The notes under the pieces were generated by a model. That model was not told the origin of the DNA, did no database searches, and worked only from the letters and a program-made list of their open reading frames with translations. This document shows, piece after piece, positions 16,618-26,286 of a stretch of DNA of 64,000 bases. Position numbers and translations under genes: made by a program. Positions within the stretch are counted from its first letter, which is position 1. Every line of letters starts with the position of its first letter. The stretch comes from Shinella sp. WSJ-2 (GTDB lineage Bacteria; Pseudomonadota; Alphaproteobacteria; Rhizobiales; Rhizobiaceae). The stretch covers positions 496,001 through 560,000 of the forward strand of contig NZ_QWBU01000002.1 of NCBI RefSeq assembly GCF_003432075.1, written 5' to 3'.

Positions 16618-17342
16618 ATGTCTAAGGGTGATCATGCTGTTCGAAGGATCGCCGACAATATTGCCTGGCAAAGATTTTGGCTTTCCGCGATCGCGCTAAA
16701 ACGCGCTCTTGATTTTAAGGCACCTTTCGATTTCAAAGCGGTAGCGAAATCCGGGCCAACACTCCTAGTGGGAGAAGGCAACTTCAGTTTTCCGTAGCCC
16801 TCTCGGATTTACTGGGTAGCGCAACATCGAACATGACGGCGACGACCTTTCAGCCAACGAATGAGTATTCAGATATTACGAGCCAAAATGCGAGAGTTCT
16901 GCGGAGCAGAGGCGTTCGCACGATGGCAAGTGTTGATGCCACAAATCTATCCCAGTGGTTTGGCCGAAGACGGTTTGATTTAATCGTTTTTCAGTTCCCG
17001 AATGTCGGCAGTCGTAACCCTCGTTACGGGCGAAATCCCAACCATATCCTGGTGCGGTGTTTTCTTAAGAGTGCAGCGGCGCATCTTTCAGGCGAAGGGC
17101 AAGTCGCGATTACCGTCGTAAATAGCTCCCACTATGATGGAGCTTTTGATATGGATGGGGCGGTCGAGCGCAATAATTACGCATTGCCTGTTGCCTATCC
17201 GTTCCGCTTTTCGGACTATGTGGGTTACTCGCATGTGAAGACGAAGGACGACGGCGTTGGAACCGTCGACGAGAGCGACGAATTTGTGACCTACGTTTTT
17301 CGGTTAAAGGAGAGGATTGGTCATAAATGGATCACGCCTTAG
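16618..17342 (+). pseudogene. Bmt5-like (DUF2431) RNA methyltransferase gene, one frameshift
   Basis: Two abutting frames make one protein of about 240 residues. The first (16618-16797, 59 codons) ends with LLVGEGNFSFP and a TAG. The second continues in frame -1 with VALSDLLGS, then FDLIVFQFPNVGS, NHILVRCFLKSAAAHL, GQVAITVVNSSHYDGA and YPFRFSDYVGYSHVKT. GEGNFSFS, F-N-F/P-H/N-x-G and the late FR-DY-GY-H are the signatures of DUF2431, whose yeast member Bmt5 methylates N3 of a uridine in 25S rRNA. Losing one T in the run at 16788-16791 explains the break; a minus-one slip on TTT at 16789 would also restore the protein. The end overlaps the dioxygenase gene by 16 bases. Target RNA in bacteria is unknown. 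Confidence 0.7.
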
Positions 17343-17965
17343 ATGCGGCAATCCTACCTCCGGGTGCCATGTACATTACGGAATTCCTTTCCCGAGAGGA
17401 GGAAGAGGCAATCAAAGATCGACTCGACGCCGGAGAATGGAGCAATACGCTTAAGCGCCGCGTGCAGCATTTTGGGTATCTCTATGACTATAGAGCGCGT
17501 GCCGTCACTGCAGACACTTATCTGGGTAAGCTACCTGAATGGCTTGAAACGCTTGCGGAACGATTGGTCGCGCGCGGCTATTTCGTTGATTTTCCAGATC
17601 AAGTGATTGCGAATGAATATTTGCCGGGTCAAGGCATAAGCGCCCACGTTGATTGTGTGCCATGTTTCGATGACACGATCATTTCCATAAGCCTTTTATC
17701 CCAATGCGAGATGATTTTTCGGGAACGGTCCAGTTGCAGATCACTTGCTGTGTTGCTCCATCCACGCTCATGCATATTGCTGAAGGGGGCGAGCCGATAT
17801 GACTGGACACACGAAATTCCAGGCCGAAAGTCAGATGTCGTGGACGGTACGAAGGTGAATCGCGACAGAAGGATATCCCTGACGTTTCGAAAGGTTACCC
17901 AGGCTACTGGAAAATCTTCCAAGGCAGCCTGCGGCTTCTTGGGGCGAGGAATGCTGCCAGCTTAG
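17327..17965 (+). CDS. ALKBH8-like 2-oxoglutarate/Fe(II) dioxygenase (AlkB family)
   Basis: 212 residues. AlkB-type double-stranded beta-helix with the iron ligands in AHVDCVPCFDD (H-x-D) and WTHEI (distal H), and the 2-oxoglutarate arginine in RDRRISLTFRKV. Around them, DTIISISLLSQCEMIF, LLHPRSCILLKGASRYDWTH and EYLPGQGISAHVD follow human ALKBH8 closely, more so than E. coli AlkB. ALKBH8 hydroxylates a tRNA wobble-uridine side chain, while AlkB repairs alkylated bases. The gene starts inside the end of the DUF2431 frame, so the two form one unit and may act on the same uridine. The last 20 residues (after TQATGKSSK) look unrelated to the fold. Confidence 0.78.
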   Translation: MDHALDAAILPPGAMYITEFLSREEEEAIKDRLDAGEWSNTLKRRVQHFGYLYDYRARAVTADTYLGKLPEWLETLAERLVARGYFVDFPDQVIANEYLPGQGISAHVDCVPCFDDTIISISLLSQCEMIFRERSSCRSLAVLLHPRSCILLKGASRYDWTHEIPGRKSDVVDGTKVNRDRRISLTFRKVTQATGKSSKAACGFLGRGMLPA

Positions 17966-18455
17966 CCAGCCGTCGGTTAGCGATATGGGGAAAGCATTTT
18001 GGTGAGAGCCGTAAAACATTTACTGAGAATAGAGTTACTCATCCCCATGAATTCCGAGGGTTCCCCCCGAGCGCCCTTACACCTCGATTGATAGCCCTAA
18101 AATTCGGATATTTTCTGCGGTAGCCGCAGGTTTAAAAATATACTTTCGTTCCGGCTTCGCCGTCGAAGTCGCTCACGATCCAGCCTATATCATAACAACG
18201 GCTTCGACTTTGATTGACTCGACACGAGGTAGCTCAATGAATAGATAGTGTCGTCGTTGCCGTATCGCTCTCAAAAATGGGGCCAGAAGCTCCTTCATTC
18301 ACATGTCGGATAACACGCCATAAGAACGTTTCTTCTCCTGGAAACCTGCTACAGGGAGAATGTCTCGTTTCGAAACCGTAGTCTCTGAATCCCAAAACCG
18401 AGGGCTTTCGGCTTCGCTGCATTATATAAAGCCAACCTGCCACTCAGAGGTTCGA
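17966..18455. other. Intergenic stretch inside the tRNA-Phe island
   Basis: About 490 bases of mixed composition between the dioxygenase gene and ugd. No frame shows a recognisable protein. A short hairpin (CTGCGG, 18115-18120, with CCGCAG, 18124-18129) lies in an AT-rich context without a T-run. The ugd promoter should be here. I see nothing else of note. Confidence 0.4.
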
Positions 18456-19625
18456 ATGGTTAATATCACCGTAGCTGGCATCGGATATGTCGGTCTCGCC
18501 AACGCTATCCTTCTTGCTCAACACAACCATGTCATCGCTTATGACATCGATACACATCGTGTTGCAAAATTGAATGAGCGCACGTCCCCGGTCCTCGACC
18601 CTGATATAGAAACCTATCTGCGCACCAAGCCGCTCCAACTTAAGGCAACCACTGACAATGTAGAAGCCTTTTCGTACGCGGACTTTGTCATCGTAGCAAC
18701 GCCAACAAATTATGATCCGGATAATAACTCCTTCGACACGAAAAGTGTGGAAGACGTCATAAATGAAGTTCGCAAGCTCAATAGTACGGCAACGATTGTT
18801 ATTAAATCCACGATTCCCGTGGGCTATACAGATGCATTGAGGAAAGCCCGGGGCGATAGCCATATATTTTTTTCGCCTGAGTTTTTGCGCGAAGGCAAGG
18901 CGCTCTACGACAATCTCCACCCTTCACGGATTGTGATGGGCGCCGATACGTCCGAAGCGCGGCATTTTGCCCGACTGCTGCAACAAGGTGCTGTAAAACA
19001 GGACATTCCCGCACTTTTCACTGGCTCCGGTGAAGCGGAAGCGATAAAACTCTTTGCCAATACGTACCTCGCCATGCGTGTTGCATATTTTAATGAACTT
19101 GACTCCTATGCCATGTCGCACGGCATCGATACCCGCCAAATTATTGAAGGTGTAGGCCTCGACCCGAGAATCGGCAGGCACTACAATAATCCGTCTTTTG
19201 GCTATGGCGGATATTGCCTTCCGAAAGACACCAAACAGCTTTTAGCCAACTTTGATGAAGTGCCGCAAAATCTTATTCGTGCAGTTGTCGACGCCAACTC
19301 AACTCGAAAAGACTTCCTTGCAGCAAGGATCGTTGCTCACAATCCTGGTGTTGTAGGTCTCTATCGCCTAACGATGAAGGCGGATTCGGACAATTTCCGC
19401 GCTTCCTCCATCCAGGGCATCATGAAGCGCGTTAAAGCGAAGGGCATTCCGGTTATTATCTACGAACCCGATTTCATTGGAGACACGTTCTTTCGCTCCG
19501 AAATCGTACGCGATCTGGCTAAGTTCAAAGAACGCGCGGACATTATCGTCGCAAACCGCCTATCTGATGACATCACAGATGTTCGTGACAAAGTTTTTAC
19601 TCGAGACGTGTTTGGTACAGACTAG
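18456..19625 (+). CDS. ugd: UDP-glucose 6-dehydrogenase
   Basis: 389 residues from the ATG at 18456, chosen because AGAGG lies 5 bases upstream and because the Rossmann motif [15 protein letters not shown] then starts at residue 6 as in homologues. The enzyme oxidises UDP-glucose twice to UDP-glucuronate for surface polysaccharides. Catalytic cysteine in [11 protein letters not shown], and also [26 protein letters not shown] and [29 protein letters not shown]. This is the short (E. coli-like) class. It stands alone between the dioxygenase and an insertion sequence, in low-GC surroundings, and is probably part of the acquired block. Confidence 0.95.
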   Translation: MVNITVAGIGYVGLANAILLAQHNHVIAYDIDTHRVAKLNERTSPVLDPDIETYLRTKPLQLKATTDNVEAFSYADFVIVATPTNYDPDNNSFDTKSVEDVINEVRKLNSTATIVIKSTIPVGYTDALRKARGDSHIFFSPEFLREGKALYDNLHPSRIVMGADTSEARHFARLLQQGAVKQDIPALFTGSGEAEAIKLFANTYLAMRVAYFNELDSYAMSHGIDTRQIIEGVGLDPRIGRHYNNPSFGYGGYCLPKDTKQLLANFDEVPQNLIRAVVDANSTRKDFLAARIVAHNPGVVGLYRLTMKADSDNFRASSIQGIMKRVKAKGIPVIIYEPDFIGDTFFRSEIVRDLAKFKERADIIVANRLSDDITDVRDKVFTRDVFGTD

Positions 19626-19718
19626 GTATCTACCGCCCTGGTCGGCTATCGATTGCATTGAACGGATGCCTCTAGGCTTTGAACCGCACCGGGTTTGCCG
19701 GAGGCCATTTGGTTTGAG

Positions 19719-20621
<903 letters not shown>

Positions 20622-20625
<4 letters not shown>

Positions 20626-20948
20626 CGTTTGAAGGGGCGGTCGAGCTCCGCCATCGCGAAATAAGCAGACGCCTTGCGCAAAATCTCGTTGGCCTGACGA
20701 AGCTCGCGGTTCTCCCGCTCAAGAGCCTTCATCTTCTCGGCCGCGTCGCTCGGCAAGCCTGCTCGTTTGCCGCTGTTGACCTCGGTCTTCTTCACCCATT
20801 CATGGAGCGTGGCTGGCGAGCAACCGACCTTGCCCGCAATAGATGAAACGGCCGCCCACCGCGACGGGTGCTCTGCCTCGTGATCAAGCACCATACGAAT
20901 GGCGCGTTGGCGGACTTCGGGTGAAAACTTGTTCGTTGTCTTGCTCAT
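20622..20948 (-). CDS. IS3-family transposase OrfA
   Basis: 108 residues: [20 protein letters not shown], then a helix-turn-helix with [20 protein letters not shown] and a leucine-zipper helix [30 protein letters not shown]. This is the DNA-binding half of the transposase. Its stop TGA overlaps the OrfB ATG (ATGA). Intact, but its partner is broken. Confidence 0.93.
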
Positions 20949-21002
20949 ATCGGCTCCACTCCCTCAGAAGTTGGAGCCTCCGGCAAACCCGGTGCGGTTC
21001 AG

Positions 21003-21191
21003 TTCTTGCCACCATACTCCCCTGACTTTTACCCGATCGAGATGGCCTTCTCGAAGCTCAAGGCTCTGCTCAGATAGGGGGCGGCTAGGAGCATCGATGA
21101 ACTCTGGTCCGTCGTCGCCAATTGTCTCCCCGCTTTCAAGCCAGAGGATTGGCGGCACTATTTCGAGGCAGCCGGACATAATCCGGATTAA
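21003..21191 (+). pseudogene. IS630-family transposase, 3' remnant
   Basis: A 62-codon tail of a transposase: LPPYSPDFYPIEMAFSKLKA, then an in-frame TAG, then RSIDELWSVVANCLPAFKPE and DWRHYFEAAGHNPD before the TAA at 21189. LPPYSPD-x-NPIE is the hallmark of IS630 elements, including the final catalytic glutamate. The rest of the element is missing to the left, where the IS3 element ends two bases away. Confidence 0.85.
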
Positions 21192-21221
21192 GTCCAATCT
21201 GCTCTAGTAAACAGGTTGTAG

Positions 21222-22505
21222 CTATTTAGAGATACAAGTCGCCATAAATTCGTCAGTCACAAAGCGGTAAATCACACCTTGACGAGGGTCATCTTTGAGG
21301 GTGCCGTCGATATTACCTTCATATATCAGAGCAAGTCCCCCATGCATCGCGGCGATATCCGAATACCCTGCGGCTCCCTCCGTTAAATCGCAGCGTTTCC
21401 AACTTTCTGCATCATCAGTACTGATTGAAAGCATCAAATTGCGCCGATCTCTAATCGACTCATTATCAGGCCCTTTTTCAGTTTGCTCAGCACTTGCGGC
21501 GGGATAGGAAGCCACGATGCGATCACCATATTTGGTGAGTCCGGCTTGCACAAGCGGAGACAAAAAGGCTTTGTTTACTTCTATTGTCTCGTAATTATCG
21601 CCGAAATCAAAACTGGATGCGGACAGGCGAAAAGGATAGGAACTTCTATTCTTTATCGCAGTCCGTTTTGTAGGCCGCAATAAAGCCCAGACATGACCAG
21701 GCCGGATTTCCACTGCAGCCGTCTCGCCTCCGCGAAGCGGAGAATTACGCGTCGTTGCCGCCTTCCTCCAAGTTATACCGCCGTCACTTGACTTAAGTAA
21801 CCAAGGATAGCCGGGGACTAGAAGGTCGCCATTGGACAATACAATTCCGTGACCAGGCCCAACCCGAACCATATCCGTTACAGGCGTAGAGATATCGACC
21901 AGTTCTGGCGAAGTCCATGTCGAGCCAAGATTGCTACTCTCAATCTTCCATATTTGGTTGGAAAAATAATAACCACAAGTTACGGGGGGCTGTTTCGTTG
22001 AGCATTTGGCTCCATTATATTCACCAGAACTTCTGGTGACGTTGAATAAAAGTATCAATTTTCCTTTCGTTTCCAGTAACGTTGGATTGCCTGCCAGAGC
22101 CATGTTAAAGGGTGATTGCAAAAAATTACTGTATCTAACTATCGATGTCTGCTCGTTCCAACTACGACCCCCGTCTACAGAGCGGCGCATCACAAGATCA
22201 ATGTACCCCCAATCCATGCATTTTTTTGAGTTAAAATTTTCTTTCTTCGCAAGAGAAGGCTGGTCTGGATTGCTTTCGCTTGTTCCATGGCGCCTCTCTG
22301 CAACCGCTATAAGATTTACCCCAATAGAGACTAGGCTTGGAATCCTATAGCATTCTGAAAAATTTGACTTAAACAACCATTTCGGCGGATATTTTTCTTT
22401 TGCACACAGCGTATGTGGTAGAGCGGTGGAACCGATAATGATAAATAATAAGGAAAGAACCTTGTGAAGCGCATTGTATAATATTATTTTATTAATGTTA
22501 GGCAT
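21222..22505 (-). CDS. Secreted exo-alpha-sialidase (GH33 type)
   Basis: 427 residues from the ATG at 22505 (GGGGATT upstream; the longer frame from 22541 lacks a ribosome site). A signal peptide is clear: basic start, hydrophobic VLSLLFIIIGSTA, and likely cleavage after TLCA. Sialidase signatures: YRIPSLV (the F/YRIP motif with an active-site arginine), Asp-boxes SVDGGRSW, SSDGGITW and STDDAESW, plus GGETAAVEI (glutamate) and GAAGYSDIAAMHGG (tyrosine and aspartate). It would cleave terminal sialic acid or a related nonulosonate outside the cytosol. There are no sialate-catabolism genes nearby. It lies between IS remnants and has low GC, which suggests transfer. Confidence 0.88.
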   Translation of the reverse strand: MPNINKIILYNALHKVLSLLFIIIGSTALPHTLCAKEKYPPKWLFKSNFSECYRIPSLVSIGVNLIAVAERRHGTSESNPDQPSLAKKENFNSKKCMDWGYIDLVMRRSVDGGRSWNEQTSIVRYSNFLQSPFNMALAGNPTLLETKGKLILLFNVTRSSGEYNGAKCSTKQPPVTCGYYFSNQIWKIESSNLGSTWTSPELVDISTPVTDMVRVGPGHGIVLSNGDLLVPGYPWLLKSSDGGITWRKAATTRNSPLRGGETAAVEIRPGHVWALLRPTKRTAIKNRSSYPFRLSASSFDFGDNYETIEVNKAFLSPLVQAGLTKYGDRIVASYPAASAEQTEKGPDNESIRDRRNLMLSISTDDAESWKRCDLTEGAAGYSDIAAMHGGLALIYEGNIDGTLKDDPRQGVIYRFVTDEFMATCISK

Positions 22506-22606
22506 AACGTTAATCCCCGTAGCAAGCACTGAAAAAATCATTGAAAATTTTGCAAGAAATATGATGAGAGGGCATCGTTCGACCTATTGGTAAGAGAGGG
22601 GGGCGT

Positions 22607-22708
22607 ATGAATCCGCTTGATCAATATTCGCAGGAATCTATAATTGGCGCAAATGACGTTAGTTATTTTTTGGGAAAATATCGTGTGTCTGGTCTCCAAA
22701 CGGCTTGA
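22607..22708 (+). pseudogene. Short ORF, possible 5' remnant of an interrupted gene
   Basis: 33 codons (MNPLDQYSQESIIGANDVSY and a short tail) after GAGAGGGGGG, which is a fair ribosome site. It is divergent from the sialidase gene and stops just before the IS5-type sequence. It may be the start of a gene cut off by that insertion. No family recognised. Confidence 0.25.
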
Positions 22709-22803
22709 GGATGCGAGTTCCCCTAGGATGGGGACCTGATCAAACTATTGCCGATATTGGCTGGTTCCTTGCTTATTCGGTTTTGACCGCAGGGAGGCTC
22801 TTG

Positions 22804-23598
22804 GTGAGCGATCTTTTCTGGCTTTCGGATGAGGCTTGGTCGGCAATCGAGTCTCATATTCCCAAGAACCAGCCGGGTGCTCCGCGCGTCGATGATCGGC
22901 GCATCATCTCGGGCATTCTCTATGTCCTGAAAGTCGGCTGCCGCTGGCGTGATGTCCCGGCTGAATACGGCCCTGCAAAGACAGTCTACAGCCGATATCA
23001 CCGGGCACGCCGCCGTATCTGGCACCGTATTTTCGAGAAGATGGCTGCCAAGGGGCCGGTCCCGCATGAGCTATCTATCGATAGCACGCACATCAAAGCG
23101 CATCGCTCTGCACAAGGCTCAGAGGGGGGCTTGGGCACAAGCTATTGGTACGTCTCGCGGTGGACGAACAAGCAAAATCCATTGCTTGGCCGATGATCGC
23201 GGCAGACCGGTCGCCTTCAGCCTGACGCCGGGAAATGTCTCAGACATCAGAATGGCAATTCCTTTGCTGGAGATCGCTCGCCCCACAAAGCGTCTTCTCG
23301 CCGACAAGGTATATAATGCTGACAGCCTTCGAGACTGGCTAGGCAAGCCCGCATAAAGGCGATCATCCCATCATCGTAGGCATGAAAGAAATCTTACCCG
23401 CTGGATCAAGGCGCATACAAGCAGAGGAACGTCATTGAGCGCTTGTTCTGCAGGCTCAAAAACTGGCGGCGCATCGCCACAAGATACCACCGCCTTGCCA
23501 CGAATTATCTCGCTGCTGTCGCTCTCGTTTCAGGCCGAATGCTGCAATGCATTTTGACGGCCGCCCAGTTCTCGGCCTTGTTCGAGGGACTGGATTGA
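22804..23598 (+). pseudogene. IS5-family transposase (IS427-like), degenerate
   Basis: Remains of a DDE transposase of the two-frame IS427 kind. Frame one from the GTG at 22804 reads VSDLFWLSDEAWSAIESHIP and ends with HELSIDSTHIKAHRSA (first D). The next frame gives AQAIGTSRGGRTSKIHCLAD and LLADKVYNADSLRDWL (second D). The third stretch, after stops near 23354 and 23385, gives AYKQRNVIERLFCRLKNWRR (E) and ends at TGA 23596. The first shift sits in a G-run and may be a natural programmed site, but the later stops make the copy defective. Terminal repeats were not found. Confidence 0.82.
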
Positions 23599-23689
23599 AG
23601 CGCATCCATGCACCGATCGAGGCGCGTGTTCCAGAAAAGGCGGGATAGTCACCCCGATCAGTCGAATCAGGCTTTGGACAGAGACTCAC

Positions 23690-24000
23690 CAAGTATATCG
23701 ACCTCTATCGTCTTGCGGCCGAGTACGCGCTCCAGAATTGCGATTACGATCTTCCAGCTTCACTTCCGAAGTGCCAACAACCGGCTCGACAGAATCCGCC
23801 GCTGCAGTACCTGCATCATTCTACAGCTTGCGCCACCGGTAAACCAGATTGGGAGCAACGCCATGGCGGCGAGCGGTCTAAGATACAGTTTCGCTTGGCT
23901 CGAAAATCTGCTCGATGATCGGCAGCTTCTGCTCAATTGTCCACCGTCCACAGCAGACGTCACCCGTGATCATCTCGACGCGTTGATACTCGTTAGACAT
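23690..24000 (-). pseudogene. IS3-family OrfA remnant (IS2-like)
   Basis: Read on the minus strand from the ATG at 24000: MSNEYQRVEMITGDVCCGRW, EQKLPIIEQIFEPSETVS, a stop, then TARRHGVAPNLVYRWRKL, a second stop, and EPVVGTSEVKLEDRNR. This is a transposase helix-turn-helix subunit typical of IS2-like elements, inactivated by two in-frame stops. No OrfB is attached. Confidence 0.72.
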
Positions 24001-24117
24001 AAGTCTGTCCCCCAAGCTTATGCTTGAGCCCTCTTTTCGACTGTCCGGTCAAAATGAGAGGCATTTCATGCTGACAAAAAGACTGCTGGGAGTCCTCACA
24101 GCACAAGTCTAAACCAT

Positions 24118-24411
24118 GCCTTATCAGGTCTGCCATCTTGACTGACAATGGTATCAATTTCTCCGATCAGTCGGGCAACCGCAACACCATATTCGACTGA
24201 TGCGCTTTGACATAATCTACGAAGCAACTGGTACAAAGCACCGACTGACCAAACCGAATCACCCACCGGACCAATAGGCAAGTCGAGAGGATGCCCGCAG
24301 CTCAAGACGCTGAGCGCCTCACGCCCACGAATACATCTGCAAAATCCGTACAGCAGAGCCGGATGATTCATTCTAAATCCAATCCACCAGATACCTCAAG
24401 TGAACAACTAA
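24118..24411 (+). pseudogene. IS481-family transposase, 3' remnant
   Basis: ILTDNGINFSDQSGNRNTIF (second catalytic D), then in the next frame MRFDIIYEATGTKHRLTKPN, a deletion, then HEYICKIR and a degenerate tail to the TAA at 24409. This outlines the C-terminal part of an IS481 integrase with several frameshifts and a missing middle. It ends next to the first core gene after the island. Confidence 0.72.
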
Positions 24412-24501
24412 TCGCTGGAACAGTTGATCGGCATCTTCACCCTGTTCCCGTCCGCCCTTTTCGCGTTACAACGTCCAACGACGATTGTGGAGGAGCGGCG
24501 C

Positions 24502-25653
24502 GTGACGGCAGGTGATTTTTCGCGGGGGACGTTTGTCGGGCGCGTCTGGCGGCCGGATGTGCAGGGGCCGGCGGTGGTGGTGCTCAGGGATGGCAGGCTC
24601 TGCGACATCACCTCGAACGACGTTCCGACCATGCGGGACTTGTTGGAAAAGGACGATCCGGTCGCGATTTCGCGCGCCGCCCCCTGCGAATCGCTCGGCA
24701 CGCTCGATGCCGTGCTGGAGGCGTCCGTCGAGGGCGCCGGGAATTTCTCGCGCCTGCATCTGCTGGCCCCCTGTGATCTGCAGGCCGTGAAAGCCTGCGG
24801 CGTGACCTTTGCCCGCTCGATGATCGAACGCGTGATCGAGGAGAAGGCGGCCGGCAATCCGGCGCTGGCGGAAAAGGCGCGCGGGCGCGTCACCGCGATC
24901 ATCGGTGACAGCCTGCGCGATCTGAAGGCGGGTTCCGAAGCGGCCGCCAAGGTCAAGGCGGCGCTGATCGAGGAGGGCGTCTGGTCGCAATATCTCGAAG
25001 TCGGCATCGGGCCGGATGCAGAAGTGTTCACCAAGGCACCGGTGCTGTCGTCGGTCGGCTGGGGCGCGTCGGTCGGGCTGCACCCGGTTTCCAGGTGGAA
25101 CAATCCGGAGCCGGAAATCGTGCTGGCCGTGGATAGCGCAGGCCGCGTCAAGGGCGCGACGCTCGGCAACGACGTCAACCTGCGCGATGTCGAGGGGCGC
25201 TCGGCGCTGCTGCTCGGCAAGGCGAAGGACAACAATGCCTCCTCCGCCATCGGCCCGTTCATCCGGCTGTTCGACGAGACCTATTCGATCGACGATGTGC
25301 GCAAGGCCGATCTCGATTTGATGATCGAGGGGGAGGACGGCTTCGTGCTGAAGGGCCGCAGCGCGATGCGTGAGATCAGCCGAGACCCGCTCGATCTCGT
25401 CGCGCAGACCATCGGTAAGCATCATCAGTATCCTGACGGGTTCATGCTGTTCATGGGCACGCTGTTTGCGCCGGTCGAGGATCGCGATGCGCCGGGGCAG
25501 GGTTTTACCCACAAGACGGGCGACCGGGTGGTGATCTCCAATGCGGAACTGGGCGCGCTTGCCAATACGGTGCGCCTCTCCACCGAATGCCCGCCCTGGA
25601 CCTTCGGCATCGCCGCGCTGATGCGCAATCTCTCCTCGCGCGGGCTGGTTTGA
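24502..25653 (+). CDS. Fumarylacetoacetate hydrolase family protein
   Basis: 383 residues from the GTG at 24502, supported by GGAGGAG 6 bases upstream. FAH-family fold with the metal site typical of the family: SVEGAGNF, the ARSMIERVI helix, EPEIVLAVDSAGRVKGATLG with the acidic ligands, and NDVNLRDVEGRSALLLGKAKD. The family includes acylpyruvate hydrolases, dehydratases and decarboxylases acting in sugar-acid or aromatic catabolism; this long version resembles the group that acts on 2-keto-3-deoxy sugar acids, but the substrate is not certain. It lies 90 bases after the last IS remnant and 1 base before the Lrp gene. Codon use is GC-rich, so it belongs to the core. Confidence 0.82.
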   Translation: MTAGDFSRGTFVGRVWRPDVQGPAVVVLRDGRLCDITSNDVPTMRDLLEKDDPVAISRAAPCESLGTLDAVLEASVEGAGNFSRLHLLAPCDLQAVKACGVTFARSMIERVIEEKAAGNPALAEKARGRVTAIIGDSLRDLKAGSEAAAKVKAALIEEGVWSQYLEVGIGPDAEVFTKAPVLSSVGWGASVGLHPVSRWNNPEPEIVLAVDSAGRVKGATLGNDVNLRDVEGRSALLLGKAKDNNASSAIGPFIRLFDETYSIDDVRKADLDLMIEGEDGFVLKGRSAMREISRDPLDLVAQTIGKHHQYPDGFMLFMGTLFAPVEDRDAPGQGFTHKTGDRVVISNAELGALANTVRLSTECPPWTFGIAALMRNLSSRGLV

Positions 25654-25654
25654 C

Positions 25655-26122
25655 ATGGCCGAGGGCGGGCTGGACGAGACGAGCCGCAAGATCCTGCGCC
25701 TCCTGCAAACGGAGCCGGAGCTGACGGTTGCCGAGATTGGCGAGCGCGTGGGCTTGAGCCATACGCCGTGCTGGCGGCGAATCAAGGAGATGGAGAAACA
25801 GGGCATCATCCGCGGCCGCATCATCGCCATCGAGCCGAAGCTCGTCGGGTACGAGGTTTCGGTCTTCTGTTTCGTGCGGCTGAAGCAGCATGACGAGGCG
25901 ACGCTCCTGGAGTTCGAGAAGGCGGTGAAGAACATGCCGGAAGTCGTGCAGTGTTATTCCATGACCGGCGACCACGACTATGTGCTGCGCGTGCTGACAA
26001 GCAGTGTGCGGCAATACGAGGAAATCCTGAAGAAGGCGCTGCTGCGTCTTCCCGGCGTCGGTTTCGTCAATTCCAGCTTCGCGCTCGACGAACTCAAGAA
26101 CACGCACCGGGTTCCGATCTGA
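25655..26122 (+). CDS. Lrp/AsnC-family transcriptional regulator
   Basis: 155 residues. N-terminal winged helix-turn-helix (LTVAEIGERVGLSHTPCWRR and IKEMEKQGII) and a C-terminal RAM/AsnC ligand domain (VVQCYSMTGDHDYVLRVLTS). Regulators of this family sense amino acids or related acids. It follows the FAH gene directly and precedes an oxidoreductase gene for aromatic keto acids and the leucine operon by 160 bases, so it may control one of these. The start at 25655 is 1 base after the FAH stop. Confidence 0.93.
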   Translation: MAEGGLDETSRKILRLLQTEPELTVAEIGERVGLSHTPCWRRIKEMEKQGIIRGRIIAIEPKLVGYEVSVFCFVRLKQHDEATLLEFEKAVKNMPEVVQCYSMTGDHDYVLRVLTSSVRQYEEILKKALLRLPGVGFVNSSFALDELKNTHRVPI

Positions 26123-26286
26123 CGCCGCAGTAGGATGGCGTTGCATTTGCCGGCCGGTTTTGCGGATGCCATCCCTAAATCGTGATGTTGCAAGGGGAAA
26201 ATAAGGACCCGCTCCTCCCAATCTCTGCGTAAGCTCCTACATAGGAAGGATGGCTTTCGTGGAGGAGGGCCATCGAGGAGGAAGTC

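Noticed and set aside
22708-22803. Terminal inverted repeat of the IS5-type element
   Set aside because: No pair of matching ends could be found around 22700 and 23600. The element is treated as a remnant.
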